Part shown: in pieces, positions 1 through 11,710 of the stretch | Position numbering within the stretch: position 1 is the stretch's first letter | How the letters are laid out: each line of letters begins with the position of its first letter | From: Glandiceps talaboti | Taxonomy: Eukaryota; Hemichordata; Enteropneusta; Spengelidae | Direction of reading: 5' to 3' | Assembly (NCBI RefSeq): GCF_964340395.1 | Contig: NC_135563.1 | Location: forward strand, 16,879,651-16,918,150 | DNA length: 38,500 nucleotides | The notes under the pieces: model-generated | What the model was told of the DNA's origin: nothing | The model's database searches: none | What the model saw: the letters and a program-made list of their open reading frames with translations, nothing else | Program-made: the position numbers and the translations under genes

Positions 1-10
1 TCCCTGAAAA

Positions 11-168
11 ATGACGTTGTTGGGAGGTGAATCTACTTGCGGCAAACATTACACGAGCCTGTGGGTATATCACCTTAAGCTACGGGTTGAACAGTGGCAA
101 CTCAACGACTCATCTGCATGTAGCGCTTACACCCTTTTGTTCATGCATGTGACTTCGTTGAGCCGCAG
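11..168 (+). CDS. possible coding exon at left edge, ending in a consensus 5' splice site
   Basis: An ORF opens at an ATG with A at -3 (position 11), just after an in-frame TGA at 5-7, and stays open for 52 codons (it begins MTLLGGESTCGKHYTSLWVY) to a textbook donor CAG|GTAAGT at 166-174. Reading through the donor hits a stop at once, as expected of an exon/intron boundary (phase 2). Base composition is more balanced than in the DNA that follows. I recognise no domain. It could equally be a chance ORF or part of a dispersed repeat; the next exon is not identified. Confidence 0.22.
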
Positions 169-174
169 GTAAGT

Positions 175-3100
175 CAATTTTCAGTCTCGTCAAGTTGTCT
201 GGGGACCACGAATGTTGCTAGGGTGCCCAACTGTTCTCATCGTTATGATGGTTAGTTGTCATTAGTTTATGCGTCGCAAGATCAGTATGTACCTTTGCAC
301 CTGGTTTGCAGTATTTGTACTATGCGTCTTCTCTGAAACATTGTGACTGTTGGTTTACGTTACAATCTACATAACGTGGACGAGGGAGTTTACGATGCCC
401 TAGGCCAAGGCAAGTCAACCAACACCATACCAACAGCTAAGTCTCCAACGATATAATTACTTGGTGAACTACGTCAGCTAGCTAGGGGTGCTGGATGGAC
501 CCTGACTCAGTTGTACGTCGGTCTGTATGCAGTACCGTGTATTCACATAAAATACAATGAGATTTTTCAATTATATGAGAGCTTTTACTTGAGTGTCTCT
601 ATCACCACCTGTTGGATTTGACCGCATGTGACAGTGCCACTTTTTTGTGACAAGCTGAAGGACACTGTGTCAAAAATGACCCCAAATCACGGTTTTGAAT
701 TAATATAATTCAAGTTCAAATCTCTTCTGGTGTTGTGGTATATTCTTACTAGTGACTCGCAGCAAAGCGGATGCCTTTGTTTGACATAATATTCTAATTA
801 CTGACCCTATAGGAGGCAAGACTGCAGACTTCAAGTTGCAGCCTAGAGGTATTTCAGTAATATAGTATGCGAGATTTGTTCTCGATCAAGCATCGTCACT
901 ACTATGCTGTGCATTAACTGTATCTACATTGTGTCAGTTTTCGCACATTTTCATTGAGGTGGTATCGGTAGCCGAGTAATGAGGTACATCAGTAATTAGA
1001 ACTAATTACTGGTAATCCCTCGGTGACTGAGATACACTTTTGTTTTTTTGTTTAAGTGTTTTGATTATCTTCTCCCTAATTTCGTAACCCGAGAATAATT
1101 GACAAATCACAGCCTCCGTAATAAAAAAATAGATGTATATTTGTACTGACCTTTCCGGCCTTGGTGCAAATAGTCTAAATTCGGGGTTATCTCAGTTGTA
1201 ATTCTTTTTCCTTCGTTATGTACAAATTAAGATTCAAACATTTCAGCTATTATTTGTGACAAAATGGGTGAGCGTAAACATGAGGCAACAAGTCTACAAT
1301 GAAAAGCGAAGATGCGTGACTTTTAAGAGAAGTTCGAGGGTTCATCTGCCAAAAAAAAATGCATAAGCTTACTCAATACAACGTTTACACGCGTCAAAAA
1401 TTTCGAAGTCAAAAGCTTGATTTTTCAATTCTGGAAAAAGGTCATATACGTTTATTTGCAAGTATTACATTAATAGAACAGCAGAGTTTTAATTTTTTTA
1501 GCCGAACTGGCTTGTATACCAGTACTACTTCTAGGTACGTAAGCCCCTGAGGGGTAAATTAACTGTAGTCTATGTACAAATAACTCTACAAAAAGCATTG
1601 CAGTTGTCAATATATAAAAAAAAATTGTTGCATTCAGAAAGTTTTATTTTTCCTACCGGTTTCATGACCCACATCACTTCTCCCGGTCCTGTCGACTCTA
1701 GTCATCAACACTGCCTACATGATGGAGACTTGATTCATTGTCGTCAGGATACAAAAGGGTAGCAGAGTAGAGTTCGTGTTGTGATCAGTGCTCACCGGCG
1801 GGATACAATGTAAGATGACCGGACCTGTCGCCTTTATAGCTGTTCGATGTAGCCATGCATAACAGAACACAGCTATGTTCGCTTATGACATTCCCCATCT
1901 TCTTAAACAGATAAAGAGTGACTTTTCCAACCTTTCTGGTATGTTAATCATATGCAAATGGGCTACCAGGTACACGATTGCGTCAAGGATTGCGCGGGAA
2001 CTAGGCTAGCTTGTAGGATATCAATCATTCTTGCTATAGCTGTTTGAACATGTTCCGAGTTTAATACAGTGTGTCGAAACTGCCGAAAGTAATTTTTGAC
2101 ACACGGGAAAAAGGAACATTTAATTCATACCCAACAGTCTTCATGTTCAGTTAATACCTTGAAAAGGAAAAATATGCAACTATTTGCATATTGAGAATTT
2201 ACATGTAAATATAATACATTATTTTGTATTTTTGGATACTAGTAATCAGGTCAAAAATGAACTGTCAATGGTGTCGATTGCTGCACATATGACGTACTTC
2301 TTGTAGCGCCAAGACCAAATAAGGACAGTACTCTTCATATACAAAATACATATTATTCTTACCCTGACCGTCCACTCGAATTTTAACCGATTGACCTAAA
2401 CATAGCTACAGGTCTTTTTTTAATATACTAGTATATACTTGCACATTTTTAAGGACAGTTACTAAAAAAGCTTCTCTTTATGTTAGAGTTTGAATATAGA
2501 CAGAAAATGCTGTGTCGCATAGTTTAGTGTCCCCAGGCAAATTCTCTTAGTCTGTCTGCAAAGTTCAAAGGATATCTCCGGCCGAAGCAGGGCCTAAACA
2601 CCTGTTAATAGCCAAATGCGCATGCGCTGAATGGAAGCCTGTAGTGAACTTTTAAAGAACTCGACCTCCACACATTTGTGCATTGCTTTGTTGCGAAAAG
2701 GATTACATGCTAATTTAAAGACGCATTGAATAAGTGAGAATTGCTATAAAGTTGTTTACGGTTGCGTGTAGTACAGGACTAGCCAGGTATTTAGATTACA
2801 ATTAGATTATGACCATGCATAGTACACGAAATTTCCCGTGGATCGAACGGGTACCATTACATTTTTCAATCCAATTATCACTTTCAGTCGCGATACGGTT
2901 TCGAACAGTTATAGGATAAACTTGAAAGTCAACAATTTGGTAAATTAAATTGTGAATGGTCTCCAATTAAATAAATTGGTGCATGTCTTGACAAAACCAA
3001 CAAGACCACTGCGACGTTTGCCACTATTCTTATGGGCCTTTATTACGGGTCAAGGGTGGAAAGAGTGCCGATTTGGCGGGCTCCTTTGACCGAGCAATTA

Positions 3101-3300
3101 GGTTAGACTAATTAACCCGGGCATCTACCCGTTAAAGGTAACAAAAAGTGAAATTGTCCATAGGTATTTCGTTCGAGTAGACGTCCTTCAATGTTTATTA
3201 TAGGACACCTGGAAAATGCCTATGACAATTATGTCTTCAAGTAGCCTATTTCACAGTCGCCTACTACGACCGAGAACATTTACATTGCAGTCGTTAACCA
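175..3300. other. gene-poor AT-rich DNA
   Basis: No ORF here looks protein-like on either strand and no strong repeat structure was seen. Two octamer (ATGCAAAT) motifs in opposite orientation lie at 1952-1959 and 2182-2189; they are expected by chance in DNA of this composition. Confidence 0.6.
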
Positions 3301-3301
3301 A

Positions 3302-3302
<1 letters not shown>

Positions 3303-3371
<69 letters not shown>
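3303..3371. repeat. (TA)n microsatellite
   Basis: Uninterrupted TA dinucleotide tract of about 69 bp, 30 bp before a TACA array. Confidence 0.97.
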
Positions 3372-3373
<2 letters not shown>

Positions 3374-3400
3374 ACATTTTGTCTCTGAATAGACTCTCTG

Positions 3401-3620
3401 TACATACATACATACATACATACATACATACATACATACATACATACATACATACATACATACATGTATACATACATACATACATACATACATACATACA
3501 TACATACATACATACATACATACATACATACATACATACATACATTCATACATACATACATACATACATACATACATACATACATACATACATACATACA
3601 TACATACATACATACATACA

Positions 3621-3654
<34 letters not shown>

Positions 3655-3672
3655 CATACATACATACATACA
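3401..3672. repeat. (TACA)n microsatellite
   Basis: About 68 tetranucleotide units with three small interruptions (near 3465, 3544 and 3651). The long open frames across it in several frames are artefacts of the repeat. Confidence 0.98.
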
Positions 3673-3700
3673 TTCAATTCAATTCAATTCAATTCAATTC
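3671..3700. repeat. (ATTCA)n microsatellite
   Basis: Five to six pentanucleotide units directly abut the TACA array; the junction TACATTCA suggests the pentamer arose from a T insertion at the array end. Confidence 0.9.
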
Positions 3701-3758
3701 GATGGCATTTTGATATTTGATATAAAACTTTCTTTAAGCTGTTGCTCTCACTTGTCAG

Positions 3759-3955
3759 TGACTTTTTGTTCCCGCGTGTCTATTAAAGCCAGGGTCACCA
3801 GGCGGACAACAGGTACTTCTGATTCAGAGGACCCAGTGTGTAATTTCACTGTGACATGGTTGGACGCCCTTTCTTCAATCGAATTAAAACTTTCAGAGAA
3901 TTCGAGCTATGATTCTAAATCACATGGGGACCGAACACTCAGCAATCTAAGATGA
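3759..3955 (+). CDS. possible terminal exon, weak third member of the WLD family
   Basis: A good 3' splice site (pyrimidine-rich run ending CTTGTCAG at 3758) is followed by 65 open codons to TGA at 3953-3955. Composition is clearly more balanced than the flanks and codon-like. The translated exon contains VSIKARVTRR and, 23 residues on, VTWLDALSS, then a Ser/Lys-rich tail. The order IK..VT.R then WLD near the C-terminus resembles gene A (IIKVTVTPR, then IMKWLDEV) and more loosely gene B. WLD alone is expected by chance in a window this size, so the relationship is tentative. No upstream exon was found; a 400-bp microsatellite block precedes it. It may be a real last exon, a decayed copy or chance. 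Confidence 0.33.
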
Positions 3956-3959
3956 CGCG

Positions 3960-5530
3960 TTTCCAGAACTATTCGTCAAGATTTTTTTAATCCAAGCATT
4001 ATTTTCTGAAGAAAAACTAGCTGTCTTTGTCACTTTGACAAAAATAGGAGATATTCACATATTTACATATAGCTATGTTGCATATATATTTTGGTGTAAC
4101 CGGAAGATTGTGAATGATCTGGATAATGTATTCATCACCGACAAACAAAACTTTAGGATGGACTCATCCTAGCCAGCCTAATTTGACCCTGTCGTAAGAA
4201 AATATCTAGTAATTGACATATTTAACCACCTTTTTTCTGAATACACCAACATGGACATTTGCACGTACCCGTGTTCAGTCAACAATAAGAGTACTATTCA
4301 AGTTTAGCCTTAAGGCTAGAACAGGTCCAGGCAAAACCCTTGAAGGAAACACCTGTAGTAGTGCAGTTTTAAAGAATTGCTTAAAGCTATTCGTCCCCTG
4401 CTCTGTTTGAATAGGGGATCAAATGCCTGAAACCGTGTCTAACCTTGGAATTAGTGGGGTCACACACAGTGCGATGTGGCCTTCTGATAAAAATATCGGA
4501 TTATCCGTAGATCTCATCATTAATTAGGGCACAGATTTTCAATTAAATAATTGAGACTGGAAACATCGTCCTTGTGGCATAATTGCATAATCTAGCAATA
4601 CGTGGGAGGTCGGTTGAAGTACGCGAAACCAAAGTTGTCAATTATGTACACCGAGTAGGAACTCACAACAGCTTATCTAGATTTAACCTGTTCATTGCTA
4701 CTTCTATTCCCGTCAATAGAATATGAACAAATTCTTGTTCCTCCATAATTTTCTCGCTACGTTCTACTTTATTTTAGACTGAGATTAAAGAACTAAGCCT
4801 TTGTATAATGTGAAAGAATTTTCCGGTTCCGTCGAACTATGATTTACAATTTATATTGCAAAACAGTGTTGTCTGTCAGAGTGATACAAAGTTACTCCAG
4901 ACCAAGAAGATGGCCCTAAGTAATCCGTAGGGCTCCACTAATTAAATATACATAATATAGAGACATGGGGTTGAATTACAGGCCTTTAAACGATCATATT
5001 TACAGTAAAAAACTTCTAATTTCTTGAGACATACTCGACAACAACAAAAAAACATGTAATATGGCAACTATTTTACTCTTGCAAAGCCTTATTGTTACAT
5101 CACGAAGTAGATCAAAACACCTATAAAGTCCTGTAAACAAGGTCATTATAAAGTGATTAAAATTCACAAAAAACATACGACAGACGTGTCCTCTAACTTA
5201 GCATAGAAAATAAAACTACGGGAAGTGTTTTATGTTCTACGGCGATGACGTAAGACTAACCCCGAGGACAAGATTTAAGGCGCACCTAAAAAGAGTTCAT
5301 AAAAGCTCTTGTTAAAAAGGAAAAATTCATTGACCCTAAATAAACTCTGATCATGTCCAGACAACACTAATTCACACAAAGACTGATCAGAACAAGCTAT
5401 CGCTTCATTGTAATTGGTAAATAAGTGTTGCTCTATTGAACTATTATGGTTGGGGGGAAAGGATTAGAGATTTAACCTTGTCACTATGACTATTTCACCG
5501 TTCTCAACTCTGACATAGTTTAGCAATTTG
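3960..5530. other. gene-poor AT-rich DNA
   Basis: Nothing convincing on either strand. The 65-codon ORF at 4213-4410 has no protein-like features and no splice context. Confidence 0.55.
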
Positions 5531-5620
5531 TGTGGTCTTTTTTTTCTTTCTTTTTTTTAGAAAATTTAATTTAAACCTTTTTCTTTACATACTTTCTCTC
5601 TCTCTCCTTATCACCCAAAG

Positions 5621-5765
5621 GGCCATCCAGTACGTGATCATTGCAGTGTCACATTACTGGACTATCGCATGTTATCAAAATCCCTCAGAACAACACAATG
5701 TACAATTACGCCTAGCAAATTTCGAATACAACCCAGATTACAATGATATCTCACATGAAATTTAA
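5621..5765 (+). CDS. possible small terminal exon
   Basis: A very long pyrimidine tract (about 5535-5615) ends CCCAAAG at 5620 and is followed by 47 open codons to TAA, beginning AIQYVIIAVSHYWTIACYQN and ending NDISHEI. Composition shifts from T-rich to balanced exactly at this point. No family recognised; the acceptor AAG is a weaker form than CAG or TAG. The N-terminal part of the longer open frame is just the pyrimidine tract and should be ignored. Confidence 0.25.
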
Positions 5766-6272
5766 ACACCCCTTGTTGTCTTTGTTGTCAGAAAACTATA
5801 CAGGCCGTACATTGGTAATATGCGAGTAAATCGTGTGTTGACACAAATTTATTTATTTTAGACCAAAAGTGCCGATCTTCCAGTTCATGGCCAATTCGAA
5901 AACTTTAGATGTAATGGAACAGACCAGGTTCCAGTCTCCAATTGACACCGACTCAGAGACACATGTTTCGTTCTATACCATGCATGAAGTGTTTCATCAA
6001 AATGTGCTCCATGCGAAGACCACCTAAGGGTAAGTTTACCTTCTAAACGTCCTCACACTTGTACTTAGACAGACTTCATGTATCAATTTATTACTGTAAA
6101 CACCATCTTTTGTCAGGATCGTGTTTTTACCATTGAAGTGAAATCGACTGGTACGAAACCTAACAAACGTATATGTGCGCTCTGTATCTTTCTTAATATA
6201 ATTGTCTACCAACTCCTTATTAGGTGATCTTTCCACCTGAAGATAACAACTCAAGTTTCTTGTGACAAGCTA

Positions 6273-6470
6273 GTGTCTTCAGAATTGTTAACTTTTATTT
6301 GTTGTCTGTCGGGGTCAGTCGCGATCGCCTGGGGTGCCGGTAGCGCCTCATCGGTTTATCACATTCTGGTCGAAGAGCGTACCCCGGCGATTAATAAAAA
6401 AGTTTGGCGCGTAATAGACACACAGCTAGTAATCATAAGACGCAGTATCGTTCAACTTGCCTACTTTTGA
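6273..6470 (+). CDS. short ORF in a local GC-rich patch
   Basis: A 65-codon ORF whose middle (about 6310-6415) is conspicuously richer in CpG and GC than its surroundings. More than one frame stays open through that patch, so strand and frame are uncertain. Translation includes SVAIAWGAGSASSVYHILVE. No family recognised and no clear splice sites; it may be a fragment of an exon or of an old mobile element. Confidence 0.18.
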   Translation: MSSELLTFICCLSGSVAIAWGAGSASSVYHILVEERTPAINKKVWRVIDTQLVIIRRSIVQLAYF

Positions 6471-6832
6471 AATAATAACGTAATATGATATTGCATTGTG
6501 TTTCAAGTAGTATGGCAAGTTGAGAGGATCTGCAGACTACAACATACTGCATTATGGTTATCAATATATGCAAACATTTCGTGCACGAGTAAAGTCAAGC
6601 AATTACACATGTCATTTGCATGATCTTTCGTATTTCTTGTTCCAACAGGTAATTTTTATGTTAGTACAGCCGTTATCAATATAACGATATGAGCTGCATC
6701 TTTCTGGCATATGTGTTTGTACATGTCTAGTTACCCAGACCATAATGATACGGGTGCTAGAGTACGCCCAGGCCAATATTTGAACGTAACATACCAATCT
6801 TTTAACAATGCGTAACGAGTACATTCGTCAGC

Positions 6833-7043
6833 GGGGAGGGGGGGGGGGTTGTTGTTGAGTGTTATACCACTCGTGTAAGAATGGAAAGGAAGAACTGCCA
6901 TAATGTTGCACTGACTATACATCATACATCACTAACACATCAGTCTGAACGGGGGAGGGAGAATGGGGAGGGAGGGTGGGAGGGGTGGTGTCACACCACT
7001 CGTGCAAATATGAAAGGGACGACTGCCGTTATGCTGCATGTGA
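6833..7043. repeat. diverged tandem duplication with G-rich heads
   Basis: Two imperfect copies, about 129 bp apart: each begins with a long G-run block (6833-6848 and 6951-6987) followed by a related ~55-bp segment containing ACCACTCGTG, GAAAGG, ACTGCC and GTTGCA/GCTGCA. The second copy's G-rich head is longer. Confidence 0.75.
6951..6987 (+). other. predicted G-quadruplex motif
   Basis: Seven runs of three or more G separated by 1-5 nt loops within 37 nt, in otherwise AT-rich sequence. This exceeds the usual four-run G4 rule. Confidence 0.7.
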
Positions 7044-7102
7044 TAAACTAGTAGTTTTTGATGCAAGGTGAATACTGAGGAACTATTTTAATTTTGTCAG
7101 AT

Positions 7103-7183
7103 CTAGTCCAGCCATTCAAGAACTTTCCGTACGATATAAGGACTAATACACGTCCTAACGAAATGGTGCCATTCACCGACTGA
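7103..7183 (-). pseudogene. possible relic of the WLD C-terminal block
   Basis: On the minus strand a 26-codon open segment between two stops ends in RKVLEWLD followed directly by TAG. Gene B reads RSILEWLD and gene A ERIMKWLD. The segment also begins SVG, as does the stretch before the block in gene B (SVGYLQ). The match is short, there is no clear splice site and the flank is not coding-like. It could be a decayed paralogue or coincidence. Confidence 0.22.
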
Positions 7184-7266
7184 CTATCATGAATTATTAG
7201 GCTTTCACGTCAGGTTCTTAGACATGGACTAACTGAAGGGGAGCGGGTGACAGCACAGGTTTGAGA

Positions 7267-7268
<2 letters not shown>

Positions 7269-7297
<29 letters not shown>

Positions 7298-7371
7298 TGT
7301 ATGTATGTATGTATGTATGTATGTATGTATGTGTGTGTGTATGTATGTATGTATGTATGTATGTATGTATG

Positions 7372-7451
<80 letters not shown>

Positions 7452-7470
7452 ATCTATCTATCTACCTATG
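7269..7470. repeat. compound (TATG)n-(TC)n-(TATC)n microsatellite
   Basis: TATG units to about 7401 with a short GT interruption at 7331-7340, then (TC)n to about 7424, then TATC units to about 7463. Confidence 0.97.
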
Positions 7471-7479
7471 TGTCTATGT

Positions 7480-10400
7480 AAACATTTTGTTTGTCCATTG
7501 TCTGGTTCTTTGCTCGATTCTTTAGTTTTTGTATTGTTGAGTTGACTTATTGTATTTTGTCTGTGCTTGTGTATGTTGGTAACCATATCCAAAGGATCAC
7601 CTAGTTGACTAACGATGCACTTAAAGTTGATAATAATAAGGTTTGTTAGAACACCAACTATTGTTCACAACATCCAATACTAACATAGTTTTAGGGCTTC
7701 TAAGTCCAAAACAACAGTTCAACAAACAGTACCGATGGCTGAATAAACACACATTTGGTAAGGAACTAAAAACTCGATTTGCCCAGACTTTCCCAAAGGG
7801 CGAATACGTACTTAACTAGTTTAGACAGCCTGGCCAAATAAATGGCTTAAATTATTGCTTCAATTGCGATAGATTTGTATTTGCAAAGTATTTTTTCATT
7901 CAATCGTAGAATGATCAAAACACCGAGACCAACAAACTGAATTCCATTCTATCGTGTCAGTTGGATTGTGTCTAACTCTGGTACGGCACAGGGCCAAGAG
8001 GCAAACTGTCAGTCTAACGCACATAACAAAAGAACCGAACGTAGACATACTCACGTGCCTCAAGGTGAACAAGATAAACATTCCAGAACAAATACCAGAA
8101 AGTATACGCCCCAAAACACAACACTCAGGGTCGTATTGGCTGGCTTTTAATACTCATGACAAGATAGCAGGTGTAATGCAAACATGTTTACTGTTTCCAC
8201 GGATGTATATACAACGAGAACAAACTGATTACACAGGTGAGAACTGCATGAACACTTAGAGGAGCAATGCCAATGACTCACTATCATTATAAAATTCAAC
8301 GTTAAAATACTTCACATCTACAATGACCATGATATAGTGAACTGTGAGGTTCAATATCAGGACAGACAACCTTTGCGTGTAATTGACACAGAAATCAAGA
8401 AATCAAAAAATAATATAGAACCGATTTAACCGTCATGCTCAAATTAACTGTAACGAAGGATCAAATTACAATCACATCAGTAGAGTTAGATATACGTCAT
8501 AATGTAAGGTCAAAGGTCAACCATAGTGATTAATATATGCTGATCTAGATTACCACAGCAATGTTTGTCGTGCAGAATTGATGATTTTCAACACAGACCA
8601 ATGAATGTCAGGTGATTTTCACCGGTTGAATATACCGTAGGAAGTCTTTCGTATTGTTTATCTACTAGAATTTGCTTTAGAATGAGTATCTATCCACGAA
8701 TATGAAATCGTGTTGAACTGTATCTATCATTTGCAAAAGTAACCAAAGTATAGTATATATGCGTGGTACTACTCTCGTTGTGCGTCACGGAGATATGTAG
8801 TATTACACCAGTATTGAAAATATTGTAGAAACGATGGTAGTATTAAAACAGGAAATCAAGACTACAGAATGTTCTCTGCACGTCTCCTTGTTAATATCTC
8901 TATTATTCAAACTACATATTTTGAGTATTTGTATACATCAGTATTTGTGATATTGAAAAACAACCCTTTTGTTCGAAACGTTAGAGTGGGTAGAATCTGT
9001 ACTGTGTAATATATATATATTTCGCCCTAGAAATTGTTCTAGATTCAACTAGGGATTCCCTTGTCGTCGATCATTAGAAGATACGCCCCAAAGTTCCTTT
9101 ATTAACACTTAAGAGGTGTTGTATTTGTAATTGTTTGAAGGTTGAATAGAAACCATTGATCACTGACAATAACTTTAGGGTATAGTCTATGTTATCTAGC
9201 ACGTACGCGGGATATATATCACTGTGATAGTTTCTCGACCAGTTAAATAAAATGGATGGGAGAAATATCTTACATGCACCCTGTCGTCTACGAAATGCCC
9301 CGCCGTAAAGCATGAGTTCCAATTGTGTAGAGGTTAAATTTCGACGTAAGAAGTGACACTGTTCACCTTGAAATATTACAGTAAACGAGAGTTGCATTAT
9401 CGCTAGTTTGACCGAACGTAGCAATGTCACACATCCAGTCAGTAGGCTATATCATGCTCGTTAGTAGTTTATCTTGATTTTCTCCAGTTCAGGAAAAAGG
9501 CCAGTATTTCAACCACCCATATCATAAATCTGTCCACGTCACTCATTTTGTATCTCATTTACTGTGACGTATACAACATGACACTTGTATACTAGTATCA
9601 TATTGTCCATGAATTCTACGGATATGGTCTAAAATTCGACAAATTCCACTGAGGGCTTCTTGTGCGAGACTCTAATCCTGCCCATTCAATGACAACTGAG
9701 AGTTCCTCAAACGGTAAATACTTTTCAAATACAGGACGAAACGTATTGCAGTAACTATAGTTACTGTACAAGAATGTTAAGACAGTATTTAAGATTTTTA
9801 CTCTACTGGTATGAGCTGTAAACATGTAACGATTTGTGTAGGCGAAGAGTGGGTGGTATCTATCATAGGTTGCAATGCATCCCCTTCAAAGTAGGAGTGT
9901 ATCTAACTAAGATAACACACCAACTCTCCTCATAAGGTGTAGAAAATGTTAATTACCCTTATAGCATGGCAAGGGGTATTAGTTGGTACACTACACGCAT
10001 TTAAGTTAGAACCAAAAGCAAAGTAGGTACGCTAATTGAACCACATTGCCAGTTCTATTTACTTAAATAACATTCTAAAGACGTCTGAACAGGTGTGGTC
10101 GTCGACAGATTGACGGGTACTTGATGTACACCCAGGAATCTCTTTATATCCCCCTCACTTCACCCCAATAGTACACTACATTAGTGGATTAATGCCCTAT
10201 TTATCATTCTCCCCTTTTTGTTGTCCGTATTGGTCTAATTTTCCTTCACTTTCGTGATGGTATGTACCTATCTATGATCATGTGACCCTGAAAATATTGC
10301 CTTTGTTCACGACACCAGCGTACACACACACAAATAAAAGCATTACCGGAGTGCGTGAAACGCTAAAATGAACGATGTAGTGCTAGAACACGTTAGCATT

Positions 10401-10700
10401 GTGATGAGAAGGAACATGTGCTGTGTTCAGAATGACTTATCATGTTCTCCCTGACAACAATGTTCGGTTTTTGATTCCGTGGACAATAGGTCAAATTGGC
10501 TGGCGAGTCAAAGATTAACTCGATGGATATTTTGAACAGTTTGAGAAACAGAATTTTTGAATGAAGTTGTTTTCTGTGTACGTTGTCAGATTCGATTTGC
10601 TCGTTTTCCTTCATCAACGATATTCTGTTTTTCAGGGGTTCTCGGTTTTTACCTTTACCTCCTTTCTGTCCTAGTAATATAGTCTAATTTGTTCTACAAA
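7480..10700. other. gene-poor AT-rich DNA
   Basis: Several ORFs of 70-118 codons occur (for example 9074-9430 minus, 7954-8259 plus overlapping 7896-8114 minus) but none has recognisable motifs or splice context. One nuclear-receptor-like DR1 site is annotated separately. Confidence 0.5.
8507..8519 (+). promoter_or_regulatory. perfect DR1 nuclear-receptor half-site pair
   Basis: AGGTCA-A-AGGTCA, the direct repeat with 1-nt spacer bound by RXR, HNF4 and COUP-TF type receptors. Sequence match only; no promoter is nearby. Confidence 0.4.
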
Positions 10701-10764
10701 ATGAGTCTGTTCTTATGTTCTCTGCTTATAATTCATGCTATGCTGGTGCTGTTTTATAACAATT

Positions 10765-10945
10765 TTCTTGTTCTGTACTCGTATAAACAGTTCCAATCTA
10801 AATATTTACAACTTTCCTATATACCAGTTCTTCAATTATTATTTTTCCTGCTTTAAAAATTGCCTTGTTATGTTCTCTTCTGAATACATTTGTAGTTACA
10901 ATCTAAATATTAACCACTTTCAGATCTACTACGTTCTTCCGCACA
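10765..10945. repeat. degenerate direct repeat, ~105-bp spacing
   Basis: CAATCTAAATATT occurs at about 10794 and 10899, each preceded by a related TGTTCT segment and followed by a related ACTTTC...TTCTTC segment. An old imperfect duplication in T-rich DNA; the 110-codon ORF over it (10735-11067) is probably non-coding. Confidence 0.55.
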
Positions 10946-11697
10946 ATTTCTTTCTGTTTTGTCAATTTTTCCCTGTCAAGCTACGTTGTGTCGAGCCCTA
11001 CTGCAAGTCATTTCATAATTCTCGTCTGCTCACGTTCCCTCTCTCTGCATCAGTCTGCGTTCTCTGATTCATTATATTAACTCACTACACGTGATATCGA
11101 TTAAACTAAAGTGATCGTACCATGTTGATATCGATACTATTTGATCATTATAAACCATAACAAACATAACAAGACGTATAATTTGATAACATACTTAAGT
11201 AGTGTCTATTTCAATTAAATGGCTCTGAAATATGTCAGTTTGTGTAAAAATTACACATTTCCTCCAATATTATATTATTTGATTAAAATACATGTAATAC
11301 ATTCAGCTCTCTGTGATATTCATGATGTGAAGGTACAACTTTAGCATTCCTAGATTAACAGTCTGAGATTTGTTTTTCCATATATTCATAGCATAACCGG
11401 TGTTGGTCGTTCATCAAATATACTTGATATTAATATTACAATTAATGATGCAATTAAATTTTCAAGTTCAAGATCAATAAAATATTCAAAATCCTTCCCT
11501 CGTTGTCGCACTACTTGAAATGTTTGCAAGTACATACAAACCGTTGATGTAGATAAAGACTACAAATAGTACTAGCCGTCTCTTTCGAAAAAAAAATACA
11601 TACGAAATATTCAACGTGAGAAGAATCAAACTCCGCTAATTATGTACAATGCATATCATTTAAGCGCATGTTCATTTTACAAGGTAATGCGAGAAGT

Positions 11698-11710
11698 GTT
11701 GCTAGGCAAC
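11698..11710. promoter_or_regulatory. RFX X-box-like palindrome
   Basis: GTTGCTAGGCAAC, two inverted RFX half-sites with a 1-nt spacer. RFX factors bind such sites in ciliary and other promoters. No transcription start is identified next to it. Confidence 0.45.

Noticed and set aside
1952-2189. Pair of POU octamer motifs
   Set aside because: Several further octamers occur in the window; frequency fits AT-rich background.
3280-3720. Long ORFs of MYVC/HTYI repeats on both strands
   Set aside because: Pure translation of the TACA and TA microsatellites; the same artefact explains ORFs at 7261-7545, 13226-13562, 27548-28042, 28709-28960 and 30734-31005.
7896-8114. Minus-strand ORF containing CWSRCFDHS, reminiscent of the N-terminal W-S-R block
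   Set aside because: Only W-S-R matches; the neighbouring SN, L and spacing do not, and three frames overlap here on the two strands.
9074-9430. 118-codon minus-strand ORF
   Set aside because: Longest unassigned frame, but AT-driven amino-acid composition, no motif and no splice context; one such frame is expected by chance in a window this long.
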